A DNA stretch of 64,000 nucleotides, taken from NCBI RefSeq assembly GCF_900095305.1, contig NZ_FMDO01000030.1, forward strand, positions 1-64,000, in the 5' to 3' direction. A program made the translations under genes and the position numbers. The number at the start of each line of letters is the position of its first letter. The first letter of the stretch is position 1. This stretch comes from Proteiniborus sp. DW1. GTDB taxonomy: Bacteria; Bacillota; Clostridia; Tissierellales; Proteiniboraceae. Below the pieces are notes generated by a model, which made no database searches, was not told the origin of the DNA, and saw nothing but the letters and a program-made list of their open reading frames with translations. Shown here piece after piece: positions 41,237 to 50,103 of this stretch.

Positions 41237-41278
41237 ATAAAAGCCTTGATTAGATTTTCTAGTCAAGGCTTTTATAAT
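41237..41278 (+). terminator. Terminator of ssrA (repeat hairpin family copy 1)
   Basis: ATAAAAGCCTTGATTAG pairs with CTAGTCAAGGCTTTTAT. Near-identical hairpins occur at 57061-57110 and 59545-59586. Confidence 0.9.
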
Positions 41279-41472
41279 GCCATAAAACCTTTATAAAACT
41301 GTTCTTTCATCAACCTCAACTCGTCGGATTTTCTTTCATTTTTAGGAGTAATTTGCTTATATTTATCAAAAATTAGCCTACAGAGCTTCTTTTCATTAAT
41401 TACTAGATAAGGTTCAATTTCACTAAGAAGCATTATAGCATCATCATATATTGCTTTATATATAGGTCTCAT
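41272..41472 (-). CDS. Hypothetical protein, possibly a 3' gene remnant
   Basis: A 66-residue minus-strand frame ending inside the ssrA terminator hairpin. The frame stays open upstream through HYILFLIANSFFEKHFSAFRL and an in-frame 9-bp repeat encoding NIK units, but there is no other start codon. The sequence looks protein-like (IYKAIYDDAIMLLSEIEPYLVI) though I recognise no family. It may be the tail of a decayed gene. The ribosome site is weak (AGG). Confidence 0.35.
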   Translation of the reverse strand: MRPIYKAIYDDAIMLLSEIEPYLVINEKKLCRLIFDKYKQITPKNERKSDELRLMKEQFYKGFMAL

Positions 41473-41559
41473 TAACCTAAAAGCTGAAAAATGTTTTTCA
41501 AAGAAAGAATTTGCTATAAGAAATAAAATATAATGAAAAGTATCTTTATTTATTTTATT

Positions 41560-41620
41560 GTTAATATTTTTAATATTTTTAATATTTTTAATATTTTTAA
41601 TATTTTTAATATTTCTAATG
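41560..41620. repeat. 9-bp tandem repeat (AATATTTTT), about six copies
   Basis: AATATTTTT is repeated head to tail, ending in diverged AATATTTCT and AATGCTTCT units. Read on the minus strand it stays in frame with the hypothetical protein at 41272-41472 and encodes Asn-Ile-Lys units. Confidence 0.85.
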
Positions 41621-42400
41621 CTTCTAATTTATTTTAACTAAAGCAATAATACATTATGGTATTTGCTAAAAGAATTAGTATATAAAGTTGAGACTATGAA
41701 TATAGTTAATATGGAAGGTGTTTTTGACTTATATTTGGGCTAGCTTTTTTATTCGGATGATTCTAATCAAGAAGTTCTTTTGCAATTGTTTCTTGTCTAA
41801 TGCTTTAATGATGTGAAGCGAAAATATGAAAATTATTAAATTAAATTATTAAATTAAGGTAAGATTTTATTTTATAGGAGGAATTTGTTTTTTTATGTAG
41901 AATATTACCTTTATTACAACTAATACAAAAATACTTGAAGTTAGTAACTGTTATATCGCAATTTTATTTACCTATACAAAGTCAAATTAATTTAACCTAT
42001 AACTAGTTAAAAACAAGCAAAACAGGAGATTAAATAATATGGTTATAGGGTTTCAGCTAAAAAAGGCAAGTTATAGTACCTTGAAAGTTAAGCAAAGAGA
42101 CTTTGTCCCCTTAAATTCCTAGGATTTATCACTATTATTAAGTTTAGGAAAAAACTTTATTTTATAGAAGGGTTTTGGTTTTTTATGTAGAATAATCCTT
42201 ATATACCAATGAAAAACAGGAGAGATTTTTAAATTGATGATATGACTAAGTACTATGCTATTAACCTCGGAACATTACGAGATTTTTTAAAAAAAAGACC
42301 AGCGAATTAAAGTCAAGTAGTTTTTAAAAAGTTTTTTAAAACTTTTTCAAAGCTATCTTGCATAAGAGAATTAAAAATTTGTATAACAACAAGACTACAT
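41621..42400. other. AT-rich intergenic region with a diverged direct repeat
   Basis: No gene found. Blocks 41861-41913 and 42151-42203 are about 80% identical and exactly 290 bp apart. Each contains TTTTATTTTATAG, a purine-rich AGGAGG- or AAGGG-like string and TTTTTTATGTAGAATA. Probably debris of a duplicated or mobile sequence. Confidence 0.5.
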
Positions 42401-42405
42401 CAGCG

Positions 42406-42790
42406 TTAGGTATGTTAGTAGCTTTAAGTTCTTGGAATCTATACAGTAGGGCAATATTTCTGGTATCCACTTTGTCATTTTTCACTTTTCTAATTCCAAT
42501 ATTTTGATAGAATTAGACTGGATGGGGTTTATGATGGAAACCTCAAATCCATTTTTGCAAAGTGAGTGGAAAAGGGTTTTGTGATAGTGCCCAGTGGATT
42601 CAATGACAATGAAAGCTCTTGAAGCAAAGTCTTTTTCTACTTTTTTGAGTAAGCCAAGTGTTCTTTCAAAGTCAGAACAGGAATCATGTTTAATTTTCAT
42701 TCGGGCAATAACTTCATTAGAAGGAGAAAGAATAGCCATCTCACTGAAGAATTTGCCTACATCAATTCTAGCAATAGGTCTAAAAGACAT
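42406..42790 (-). pseudogene. IS110-family transposase, N-terminal relic
   Basis: The minus-strand frame from 42790 begins MSFRPIARIDVGKFFSEMAIL and has the RuvC-like N-terminal pattern of IS110 transposases (IDVGK, then VIESTGHYHKTLFHSL and NPIQSNSIK). A one-base shift near 42500 moves the frame to GIRKVKNDKVDTRNIALLYRFQELK, then homology ends at about 42406. The C-terminal serine-containing domain is missing, so it is inactive. RBS AAGGAGG lies upstream on the minus strand. The non-coding end next to it survives (next entry). Confidence 0.8.
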
Positions 42791-43020
42791 TCAAAAAAAC
42801 CTCCTTAAAGGATATCAATAGGACTTTAAAGTATCCATTCCTCTCCATGTAAGCAAATAACCTTGCATGTAGCACGAGGAACCAGCTAAAGAGCTGACAT
42901 CAACCAGCCAAAACATGCAGACTTACTAGAATGGATAAATACTCTTTTTTACGGGTAGTCGTCCTAAAAAGGTCCGTCCCAGGAGGTGATATATTCACCC
43001 TCCAAGTCTAGAAAATATTA
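42791..43020 (-). ncRNA. Candidate IS110 bridge/seeker RNA region (non-coding end)
   Basis: IS110 elements carry a structured guide RNA in the non-coding end upstream of the transposase. This 230-bp segment has nested hairpins in that position: GGATA/TATCC (42810-42836), GCATGT/ACATGC (42873-42918) around AGCT/AGCT, and GGAGGTGA/TCACCCTCC near 42982-43003. It is more GC-rich than its neighbours. The identity rests on position and foldability, not on homology. Confidence 0.4.
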
Positions 43021-43208
43021 TACATGATTGTCAAGGTTCATGCTAACATGTGCTGGCGAAATAGCTAAGGTAAGAAGCTAAAAGAAGTATTTGATGTTTA
43101 GAAGATAAAAAAATTTATTATATTATGCTAATTAAGAAATTGTAGGTTAAACAGTGATTTTATTCACTGATTAATACAATATTAATTGTACAAGGGGGAA
43201 ATAAAGGT

Positions 43209-45476
43209 ATGAAAAGCAAATCATGTAGGATCTTATCACTAGTTTTGGTTTTAGTTATGTGCGCTGGCTTATTTACAGCATGCAAAAGCACTGAAACCAA
43301 AGAAACATCTTCAAAGGAAGGAGCTACAATTATAGGTGCTGATAACATAACTATAGAAGAAGCATCAGACTTTGATCCTCTTCAAGGTGTATCAGCAAAG
43401 GACAAGGATGGCAATGATATAACATCTGATATTGAAGTTAAAGGTGAAGTCAATACCCTTGAGCCAGGTGATTATAGGCTAACTTATACTATTAAAGGTA
43501 CTGATGTATCAGTTACTAGAGTTGTAACAGTTAAAGGTCTTGAAGCCACTTATGCAAATGGTACTTATAACTTCAAGTTTGCTTCATCTGACCTAAGACA
43601 CACTTTCATGGCAGCTGCAGAAGACTATCTGCTACATAACCAGTTTGCTGGAGTTCCACTAATGGCAGATGCTGGTTTTACACTTTTCTCTAGTAGGATG
43701 CAGCTTGCAAGCGAAACTTATTTACCTGTTTTAGGTTTTGGAGTGACCTATTCAACTATGAGTGCTGATGATAGCAAAGTACTTATGGAAGATGGTAGAA
43801 ATGGTAACGCTGGTGAGTACACCCTTAGACAAGCTCTAGCAAACAACCCTACACAATGGAATCACTGGTTGTATGATGATAGTACAACATCTGATGTTAT
43901 GGTGCTTTTTCTTGATTCCTTGTATACTTTTGACTTTAATGCTGATAAGACTGGATATGTGCTTAATCCATCCATGGCTGATGGCAATCCAATTCCTATA
44001 GAAGGCCGCGAATTACCAAGTGGCAAAACGGTTTCTAAAAAATGGCAAATAAAAATTAAAGATGGTCTTCAGTGGAAGTTCAACCCAAAAACTGATACTT
44101 CAATGATAACTAAGACTAATATTGATGCTACTGATTTTTATGAAACTTATAAGCTTGCATTAACAGAAAAATGGTTTAGAGCTATAAGTGGTGGTGGAGA
44201 CTTCTGTACAAGTTCATCTAAAGTAATTAACGCACAAGAATATGTAGACGGACAAAAAGAGTGGGATGACGTAGGTATTAAGTTAATTGATGATAAGACT
44301 CTTCAATTTGAGTTTGTTGACGAGCAGTCAGAATGGAATGTTAAGTATTTCTTAAATGGTTTTGTAACTACTCCAATTAACATTGAACTATATAATGCTT
44401 TAGGAGATAAATATGGTATCGATGAAAAAACAATAGCATATCATGGACCTTATTATGTTGATTATTATGAACCTGATAAGGTTATAAGATATAAGAAAAA
44501 TGACCTATATCACAATGCTGATAAATATTTTTATACAGGAAGAGTTTTTACAATCATAAAGGAAGCAGAGATGCGTTTCCAAGAATTTATTGCAGGCAAA
44601 CTTGATTCTGTTGGCTTACCTGCATCACATTATGAAGAATATAAAAATCATCCTGGACTAAAGCATGTTCCTGGAGCTACAACCTTCAGAATGATGATTA
44701 ATGGTTTAGGTACAAGAGAAGCACAGCTTGAAAAATTCCCAGAAGGAGAATGGGTTCCAGAACCAATTTTAGCAAATACAGACTTTAAAATGGGTATGTA
44801 TCATGCAATAGACAGAAAGAAGCTTGCTGAAGAAGTTATGAAAACTTCTCAAGCACAGATGTATCTATTTACAGATGCTTATGTAGTAGATGCTGAGCTG
44901 GGGATACCTTATAGAAACACTCCACAAGGTATGTCAGTAGGAGCAGATCTTTCACCTTCAACCCATGGTTATAACCTAGATGCTGCGAAAGCTTATTTTG
45001 AAAAAGCACTTGATACTTTAGTTGCTGAGGGCGCTTATAAGAGTGGAGATGTGATTAATATTGAGTTTAACTACTTTAGCGGAAGTGAAACTCAGGAGAT
45101 GATGGCTTCTTACATTAAAGATGCTTTAGAAGCAGCCTTCAACAGTGAAAAGCATAATATCAAAGTTAATGTAGATATTATAGCAAAAGATTTCCCAGGA
45201 ATCTATTATGATTACATGATGGTTGGTGAATTTGATACTTCAATAGGTGGAATCTCTGGTTCAACATTAGATGCAGCTTCATTCCTAGATAACTTCTGTT
45301 CAGACAACAGAGGTGGATTTACACTAAACTGGGGTATTGATACTAGCGTACCAGAAATCACAGTCTTATATACTGACGATGATGGTAATCCAGTTAAAGA
45401 GATATGGTCCTATGATGCTATTGTATCAGCATTAAACGGGGAAATAAAAGTTGTTGATGGTAAAGAGGCAAAATAA
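43209..45476 (+). CDS. oppA: Oligopeptide-binding lipoprotein with N-terminal Ig-like domain
   Basis: A 755-residue solute-binding protein of the SBP_bac_5 class. The signal peptide ends in lipobox LFTAC (Cys25). Residues about 38-112 form an extra bacterial Ig-like (DUF5011-type) domain: the pattern ITIEEASDFDPLQGVSAKD, DGNDITSDI and PGDYRLTYTIKGTD is characteristic. The peptide-binding lobes follow, with WQIKIKDGLQWKFNPKTDT and a GPYYVDYYEPDKVI block. Such a spacer domain is unusual for OppA and may lift the binding lobes from the surface or bind another ligand. Heads a five-gene operon. RBS AAGGGGGAAA. Confidence 0.9.
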   Translation: MKSKSCRILSLVLVLVMCAGLFTACKSTETKETSSKEGATIIGADNITIEEASDFDPLQGVSAKDKDGNDITSDIEVKGEVNTLEPGDYRLTYTIKGTDVSVTRVVTVKGLEATYANGTYNFKFASSDLRHTFMAAAEDYLLHNQFAGVPLMADAGFTLFSSRMQLASETYLPVLGFGVTYSTMSADDSKVLMEDGRNGNAGEYTLRQALANNPTQWNHWLYDDSTTSDVMVLFLDSLYTFDFNADKTGYVLNPSMADGNPIPIEGRELPSGKTVSKKWQIKIKDGLQWKFNPKTDTSMITKTNIDATDFYETYKLALTEKWFRAISGGGDFCTSSSKVINAQEYVDGQKEWDDVGIKLIDDKTLQFEFVDEQSEWNVKYFLNGFVTTPINIELYNALGDKYGIDEKTIAYHGPYYVDYYEPDKVIRYKKNDLYHNADKYFYTGRVFTIIKEAEMRFQEFIAGKLDSVGLPASHYEEYKNHPGLKHVPGATTFRMMINGLGTREAQLEKFPEGEWVPEPILANTDFKMGMYHAIDRKKLAEEVMKTSQAQMYLFTDAYVVDAELGIPYRNTPQGMSVGADLSPSTHGYNLDAAKAYFEKALDTLVAEGAYKSGDVINIEFNYFSGSETQEMMASYIKDALEAAFNSEKHNIKVNVDIIAKDFPGIYYDYMMVGEFDTSIGGISGSTLDAASFLDNFCSDNRGGFTLNWGIDTSVPEITVLYTDDDGNPVKEIWSYDAIVSALNGEIKVVDGKEAK

Positions 45477-45523
45477 GAGCTTATGAGGATCTAGCTTTTA
45501 ACAGACAATTTTAAAAGTGAAAA

Positions 45524-45621
45524 AGGCGGATAAGCGTCTAGATGTATTAAATCTTTATAATGCTAGTTATGATTTTGACAGTTAATTTCATTTAATAAAG
45601 ATGACACTTGCTTATCCGCCT
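45524..45621 (+). other. Long-range hairpin between oppA and oppB
   Basis: AGGCGGATAAGC (45524-45535) pairs perfectly with GCTTATCCGCCT (45610-45621) across 74 nt. The right arm lies inside the decayed oppB duplicate at 45555-45629. It may act as an mRNA stabiliser or processing site after the oppA message. Confidence 0.6.
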
Positions 45622-45629
45622 ACTACATG
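45555..45629 (+). pseudogene. Decayed duplicate of the oppB 5' end
   Basis: This stretch aligns to 45721-45793 inside oppB: TGCTAGTTATGATTTTGACA versus TGCTGACTATGATTTTGACA, then GTTAATTT and GCTTATCC(G/T)CCTACTAC. Identity is about 80% over 70 bp. The translated copy MLVMILTVNF is then broken by stops. It is a partial tandem duplication about 165 bp upstream of the intact gene. Confidence 0.8.
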
Positions 45630-45680
45630 TATAGATCTGGTTTTTTACAAACAAATCAAAATATGAAATGAGGCAGGTAT

Positions 45681-46757
45681 ATGACTAGATATATATCAAT
45701 AAGAGTAATTTGGATATTTATTATGCTGACTATGATTTTGACAGTTAATTTTGTTTTGTTAAAGTTGGCACCTGCTTATCCTCCTACTACAGAAGAACAA
45801 AGAGATATATACTTTAATAAGCAGGTTTCCGATGGATATATGACTTTTAGGATAATTGATGATCCTGAAGAAATGGAAAAGGTTAGATATATAGTTGCAA
45901 CAGGTTCAAAAGTCAGAAATTCATATTACGAAGATAAGGGAGACTTTATTAGAGCTTTTGAACCGGTTCCAATAGCTGAACAATATTTCTCATGGGTAAA
46001 AAATATTGTAACAAAGTGGGATTGGGGACTCTCTACACGAGTTGAGGTAGGTAGACCAGTTTTTGATATAATTAAAGATCGTATACCCACAACTATGACT
46101 CTGAATATAGTAGCTTTATTTATATATTTTCCTATAGGAATAGCCCTAGGTATCATTGCTGCATTAAAGAAAAATAAACCAACGGATAATGTCATTTCCG
46201 TTGCTGTAATGGTAATGAGATCTATACCTAGCTTTGTTATTATAATTATGCTTGTAATGGTTTTAGCATATGGATTAGGATGGTTACCAACAATCTACCC
46301 TTCAGCTGATGCTGATTTAGGATTAAAAATCCGAGGACTTGTCATACCTGTATTAGCTTCTGTGTTTGCTCCTATTGCAGCATTAACGAGGTTGACTAGA
46401 GCTGAGCTTACAGAAATATTGACATCTGAGTTTTTGTTACTTGCTAGAACTAAGGGCTTAACAAGAAGACAGGCTATAGTAAAACATGGGCTAAGAAATT
46501 CAATGGTTCCACTAGTTCCGAGTATAATTGGGTCCTTTATTGGAATATTGTCAGGCTCAGTTATATTAGAGATGATTTATTCTATACCAGGTACTGGACA
46601 AGTTTTTATAAGAGCACTTACCAAAAATGCATATGATTATAATCTATTGCTGTGTTCCACTGCTTTTTATACTTCTATTACACTGTTTGCAGTTTTATTA
46701 GTTGACTTAACATATGGATTAATTGACCCAAGAATTCGAATAGGAGGTAAATATTAA
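45681..46757 (+). CDS. oppB: Oligopeptide ABC transporter permease OppB
   Basis: A 358-residue permease with six membrane segments. The N-terminal segment is followed by an external region of roughly 100 residues. The EAA-loop (TRLTRAELTEILTSEFLLLARTKGLTRRQ) and C-terminal IPGTGQVFIRALTKNAYDY are classic OppB/DppB features. It ends with an ATG-overlap type junction with oppC (stop 46757). RBS TGAGGCAGG. Confidence 0.93.
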   Translation: MTRYISIRVIWIFIMLTMILTVNFVLLKLAPAYPPTTEEQRDIYFNKQVSDGYMTFRIIDDPEEMEKVRYIVATGSKVRNSYYEDKGDFIRAFEPVPIAEQYFSWVKNIVTKWDWGLSTRVEVGRPVFDIIKDRIPTTMTLNIVALFIYFPIGIALGIIAALKKNKPTDNVISVAVMVMRSIPSFVIIIMLVMVLAYGLGWLPTIYPSADADLGLKIRGLVIPVLASVFAPIAALTRLTRAELTEILTSEFLLLARTKGLTRRQAIVKHGLRNSMVPLVPSIIGSFIGILSGSVILEMIYSIPGTGQVFIRALTKNAYDYNLLLCSTAFYTSITLFAVLLVDLTYGLIDPRIRIGGKY

Positions 46758-48652
46758 TGTATACCGAACAAGACATTATAAACAGAGATATCTCCGAGAC
46801 TCAATTCGAGTTTGTTCAACAGGATCAAAAAATATACGACCAAAAAATCCAAGGTAAGCCCATAGGCTACTTACAAGATGTTTGGATGAGGTTCAAAAAA
46901 AATAGAGCAAACTTGGTTGCAACTACAATATTAATAACTTTAATTATATGTTCGATCATTATGCCTGGATTATCAGGTAAAGAGTATATTAAGCTTAATG
47001 AGAAGATTTCTTTCTTACCTCCAAGGGTTCCGGTATTGGAGAAATTTGGTATTTTTGACGGTACTGTGCTCATAACTGACAAGCCTGTTGATTTGTCAAA
47101 AATGGACGAAGAAACAGGACTGTATTTACCTTTAGGATATAATGAAAAAGCCGTAGATATCAGCACTCTTACAAATACACGTGTAGAAAGTTTAGACAAA
47201 GCTCCAAACGTAATAGGAGGACAGTCAGTATTAAAATTAGATCATGACTCAACATCAGTTACTGTTGAATCCAATGAGTTTTATAGTTTATCTATGGCAA
47301 ATAATGCCTATATTGAAGTAGATGTTTTTGAGTTAGACAATACTTCTAATGGGAAAATAGAGGTTCTTTTACAAACAGAGTTTGGTAGTGATTATAGGGT
47401 TATTGATACTATAACTGAAACTGGTAAGCACAAAGTTATGGTGTTTGATTTATGTAAAGACTTAGCTACTGATGTTGTATCTAAAATACGCATACGCTAT
47501 AGCTCAGATAATAAGGGCTCATCTGCTGCAATTGCTAGCATATCATTATTTGATGATAGTAGTGAAGAGCCTATTTTAGTAGATGAAGGCTATGAACTAT
47601 CTATCTATAAAATAGCTGATGGTAAAGGTTCATATGTGAGACAAAACTCTGAAATGATGATTGCATCTTTTAGATACAATAGATATATAGCTGCCTTTGA
47701 CTTGACTCATGAATTGGCTTTTTCTTCAACTGAGTATGACAGATTGTTGGAAGAATGGGGAGACAATGTGGAAATAATCCCAAATCCTGACAATCCTGAA
47801 GGATGGTATTTTAGTGAAGGATTTCCTATTCGTGAAGTTGTAAGAAAGAACGATACAGTTACAGTAGATGGGAAAAGCTATTCCTCATATGAGGTCTACC
47901 TTGATTATGCCGCATATTTAGGGTATGACGAGTTGCCATACTTTTTATTTGGAACAACCCAAGCAGGGAGAGATTTATTCTCATTAACATGGATAGCACT
48001 TAGAACATCATTGTTTATAGGCTTAGTTGTAACTTTTATAAATGTAAGTATTGGAGTAGTATATGGAGCTATTTCTGGGTATTATGGAGGGACAGTTGAC
48101 TTGTTAATGCAGCGTTTATCAGAGCTTATCGGTAATACTCCATGGTTAGTTGTTTTATCAATTTTAGTAACTTTATATAATCCAGGATTTAAGACTTTAA
48201 TACTGACATTGGTGATATCTGGTTGGACAGGACCTGCTGCTACCACTAGAATGCAGTTTTATAGATACAAAGGACAAGAATATGTTCTAGCATCTAGGAC
48301 ATTGGGTGCAAAAGATTCACGTTTGATATTTAGACACATTTTACCTAATGGTATCGGTACAATTATTACATCAAGCATACTTTCAATACCTGGTACTATA
48401 TTCACAGAGGCATCTTTATCATTTTTAGGATATGGTATTGGACATGGGCAGTCATTTAATATCCTAGGAGTAGGGTTCTCTGGTGTATCAATAGGTGTAT
48501 TGTTATCTGATGCAAGGAACTTTTTAGTGACACAACCATATTTAACTATATTTCCTGCTATTATAGTTTCATTACTTATGATTACATTTAATTTATTTGG
48601 TAATGCATTAAGAGATGCATTTAACCCATCACTGAGAGGGGTTGAAGACTAA
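46757..48652 (+). CDS. oppC: Oligopeptide ABC transporter permease OppC with a large inserted domain
   Basis: A 631-residue permease, about twice the usual length. After the first membrane segment (about 47-68) comes an external insert of some 330 residues (about 70-400). It includes a beta-rich, jelly-roll-like stretch (SVLKLDHDSTSVTVESNEFYSL ... GKIEVLLQTEFG) resembling carbohydrate- or ligand-binding modules. The transport core resumes at FGTTQAGRDLFSL and carries the EAA-loop RYKGQEYVLASRTLGAKDSRLIFRHILPN. The stop overlaps the oppD start by one base. Confidence 0.9.
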   Translation: MYTEQDIINRDISETQFEFVQQDQKIYDQKIQGKPIGYLQDVWMRFKKNRANLVATTILITLIICSIIMPGLSGKEYIKLNEKISFLPPRVPVLEKFGIFDGTVLITDKPVDLSKMDEETGLYLPLGYNEKAVDISTLTNTRVESLDKAPNVIGGQSVLKLDHDSTSVTVESNEFYSLSMANNAYIEVDVFELDNTSNGKIEVLLQTEFGSDYRVIDTITETGKHKVMVFDLCKDLATDVVSKIRIRYSSDNKGSSAAIASISLFDDSSEEPILVDEGYELSIYKIADGKGSYVRQNSEMMIASFRYNRYIAAFDLTHELAFSSTEYDRLLEEWGDNVEIIPNPDNPEGWYFSEGFPIREVVRKNDTVTVDGKSYSSYEVYLDYAAYLGYDELPYFLFGTTQAGRDLFSLTWIALRTSLFIGLVVTFINVSIGVVYGAISGYYGGTVDLLMQRLSELIGNTPWLVVLSILVTLYNPGFKTLILTLVISGWTGPAATTRMQFYRYKGQEYVLASRTLGAKDSRLIFRHILPNGIGTIITSSILSIPGTIFTEASLSFLGYGIGHGQSFNILGVGFSGVSIGVLLSDARNFLVTQPYLTIFPAIIVSLLMITFNLFGNALRDAFNPSLRGVED

Positions 48653-50103
48653 TGAGCAAACTAATTGATAAAAAGAAAAAATTAATAGTAGAAGACTTAT
48701 CTATATCATTTAGAACAGTTACTGGAGAAGTTAAGGCAGTAAGAGATATTAGCTTTGATTTGTACGAAGGTGAAACTTTGGCAATAGTTGGAGAATCTGG
48801 TTCAGGCAAGTCAGTAACTGCTAGAGCAATTATGGGAATATTAGCAGGAAATAGTATAGTTGAAAATGGGAAAATCCTCTACGAAGGTGAGGATCTCTTA
48901 AAGATAACAGAAGAACAGTTCCATAAAATACGTGGTAGTAAAATAGGAATGATTTATCAAGATCCTCTGTCTAGCTTGAACCCTATAATGAAAGTAGGTA
49001 AGCAAATTACTGAAGGACTATTACTAAATGGGAATCACCTTAAAAACAAAATAGAGAAGTTATATAACAAAGAAAGAATAGCTTATATGGTGATTAAGCG
49101 AGAGATAGGGATTTTGAAAGAAAAGGTTAAGGAGAATAAGAAGAAAAAATTACCTTATGAAGATCTTAAAGCACAGATTAGTAAACTAAAAGGCCAGCTT
49201 CCAGTGGCTAAGAAGAATATGATTGAAGCTAAGAAAGAAGCTACAAAAGTAGTTATGAAAGAATACAAAGAGGAAAAAGCGAAATATTTAGAAGAAATAA
49301 AGAAGATTCGCTTAAATAGTGAGGGGCTAGATAAAGAGGCAGTTAAGGAGAAAATAGCTCAAAAGAAGGAAGAGCTCAGACGTGTTAAAAAAGTTACTAA
49401 AAAAGAAGCCAAAGAAAAGGCAATACAAGTTATGAAAGAGGTTGGTATTCCAGAACCTGAAAAAAGGTTTAAACAGTACCCATTCCAGTTTTCTGGAGGA
49501 ATGCGTCAGCGTATAGTTATTGCTATAGTGTTAACTGCTAATCCAGATGTACTTATATGTGATGAGCCAACAACAGCTTTAGACGTTACAATCCAATCGC
49601 AGATATTAGAGCTTATTAAGAGGTTGAAGAAAGAACGTAATCTGAGTGTTATTTTTATAACTCACGATTTAGGTGTTGTTGCTAATATTGCTGATAGAGT
49701 AGCTGTTATGTATGCTGGTAAGATACAAGAAATAGGCACTACTGAAGAAGTATTCTACACTCCAAAGCATCCATATACATGGGCACTACTTGGTTCAATG
49801 CCAGATTTAACTTCTAAGGACAAACTACTGACTATACCAGGAACACCTCCAGATATGAGGTTTCCTCCTAAAGGTGACGCCTTTGCTCTTAGAAGCAACT
49901 TTGCTATGAAAATAGATTTTGAAGAGCAGCCGCCTATGTTTAAGGTATCGGATACACATTATGCTGCTACTTGGCTATTGCATAAGAATGCCCCTGCTGT
50001 TGAAATGCCAGCTATACTTCAAGAAAGAATACTTAGAATGAAAGAAATGACTGAAGAAATGAAAAAGGAGTTAGTTGAAGATGAGAAACAGCTTGTATAC
50101 TAA
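48652..50103 (+). CDS. oppD: Oligopeptide ABC transporter ATPase OppD with coiled-coil insert
   Basis: A 483-residue ATPase. Walker A GESGSGKS at about residues 47-54, Q-loop MIYQDPLSSLNP near 101, signature SGGMRQR near 281, Walker B VLICDEPTTALD and an H-loop. Between the Q-loop and the signature, residues about 125-262 form a Lys/Glu-rich helical insert with coiled-coil character that normal OppD lacks. The C-terminal YTWALLGSMPDL and PPKGDAFA region is the usual oligopeptide-transporter domain, although its cysteine residues are missing, so no Fe-S cluster is expected. Confidence 0.9.
   Translation: MSKLIDKKKKLIVEDLSISFRTVTGEVKAVRDISFDLYEGETLAIVGESGSGKSVTARAIMGILAGNSIVENGKILYEGEDLLKITEEQFHKIRGSKIGMIYQDPLSSLNPIMKVGKQITEGLLLNGNHLKNKIEKLYNKERIAYMVIKREIGILKEKVKENKKKKLPYEDLKAQISKLKGQLPVAKKNMIEAKKEATKVVMKEYKEEKAKYLEEIKKIRLNSEGLDKEAVKEKIAQKKEELRRVKKVTKKEAKEKAIQVMKEVGIPEPEKRFKQYPFQFSGGMRQRIVIAIVLTANPDVLICDEPTTALDVTIQSQILELIKRLKKERNLSVIFITHDLGVVANIADRVAVMYAGKIQEIGTTEEVFYTPKHPYTWALLGSMPDLTSKDKLLTIPGTPPDMRFPPKGDAFALRSNFAMKIDFEEQPPMFKVSDTHYAATWLLHKNAPAVEMPAILQERILRMKEMTEEMKKELVEDEKQLVY

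Noticed and set aside
41560-41620. CRISPR-like array.
   Set aside because: Units are 9 bp and contiguous, with no spacers.
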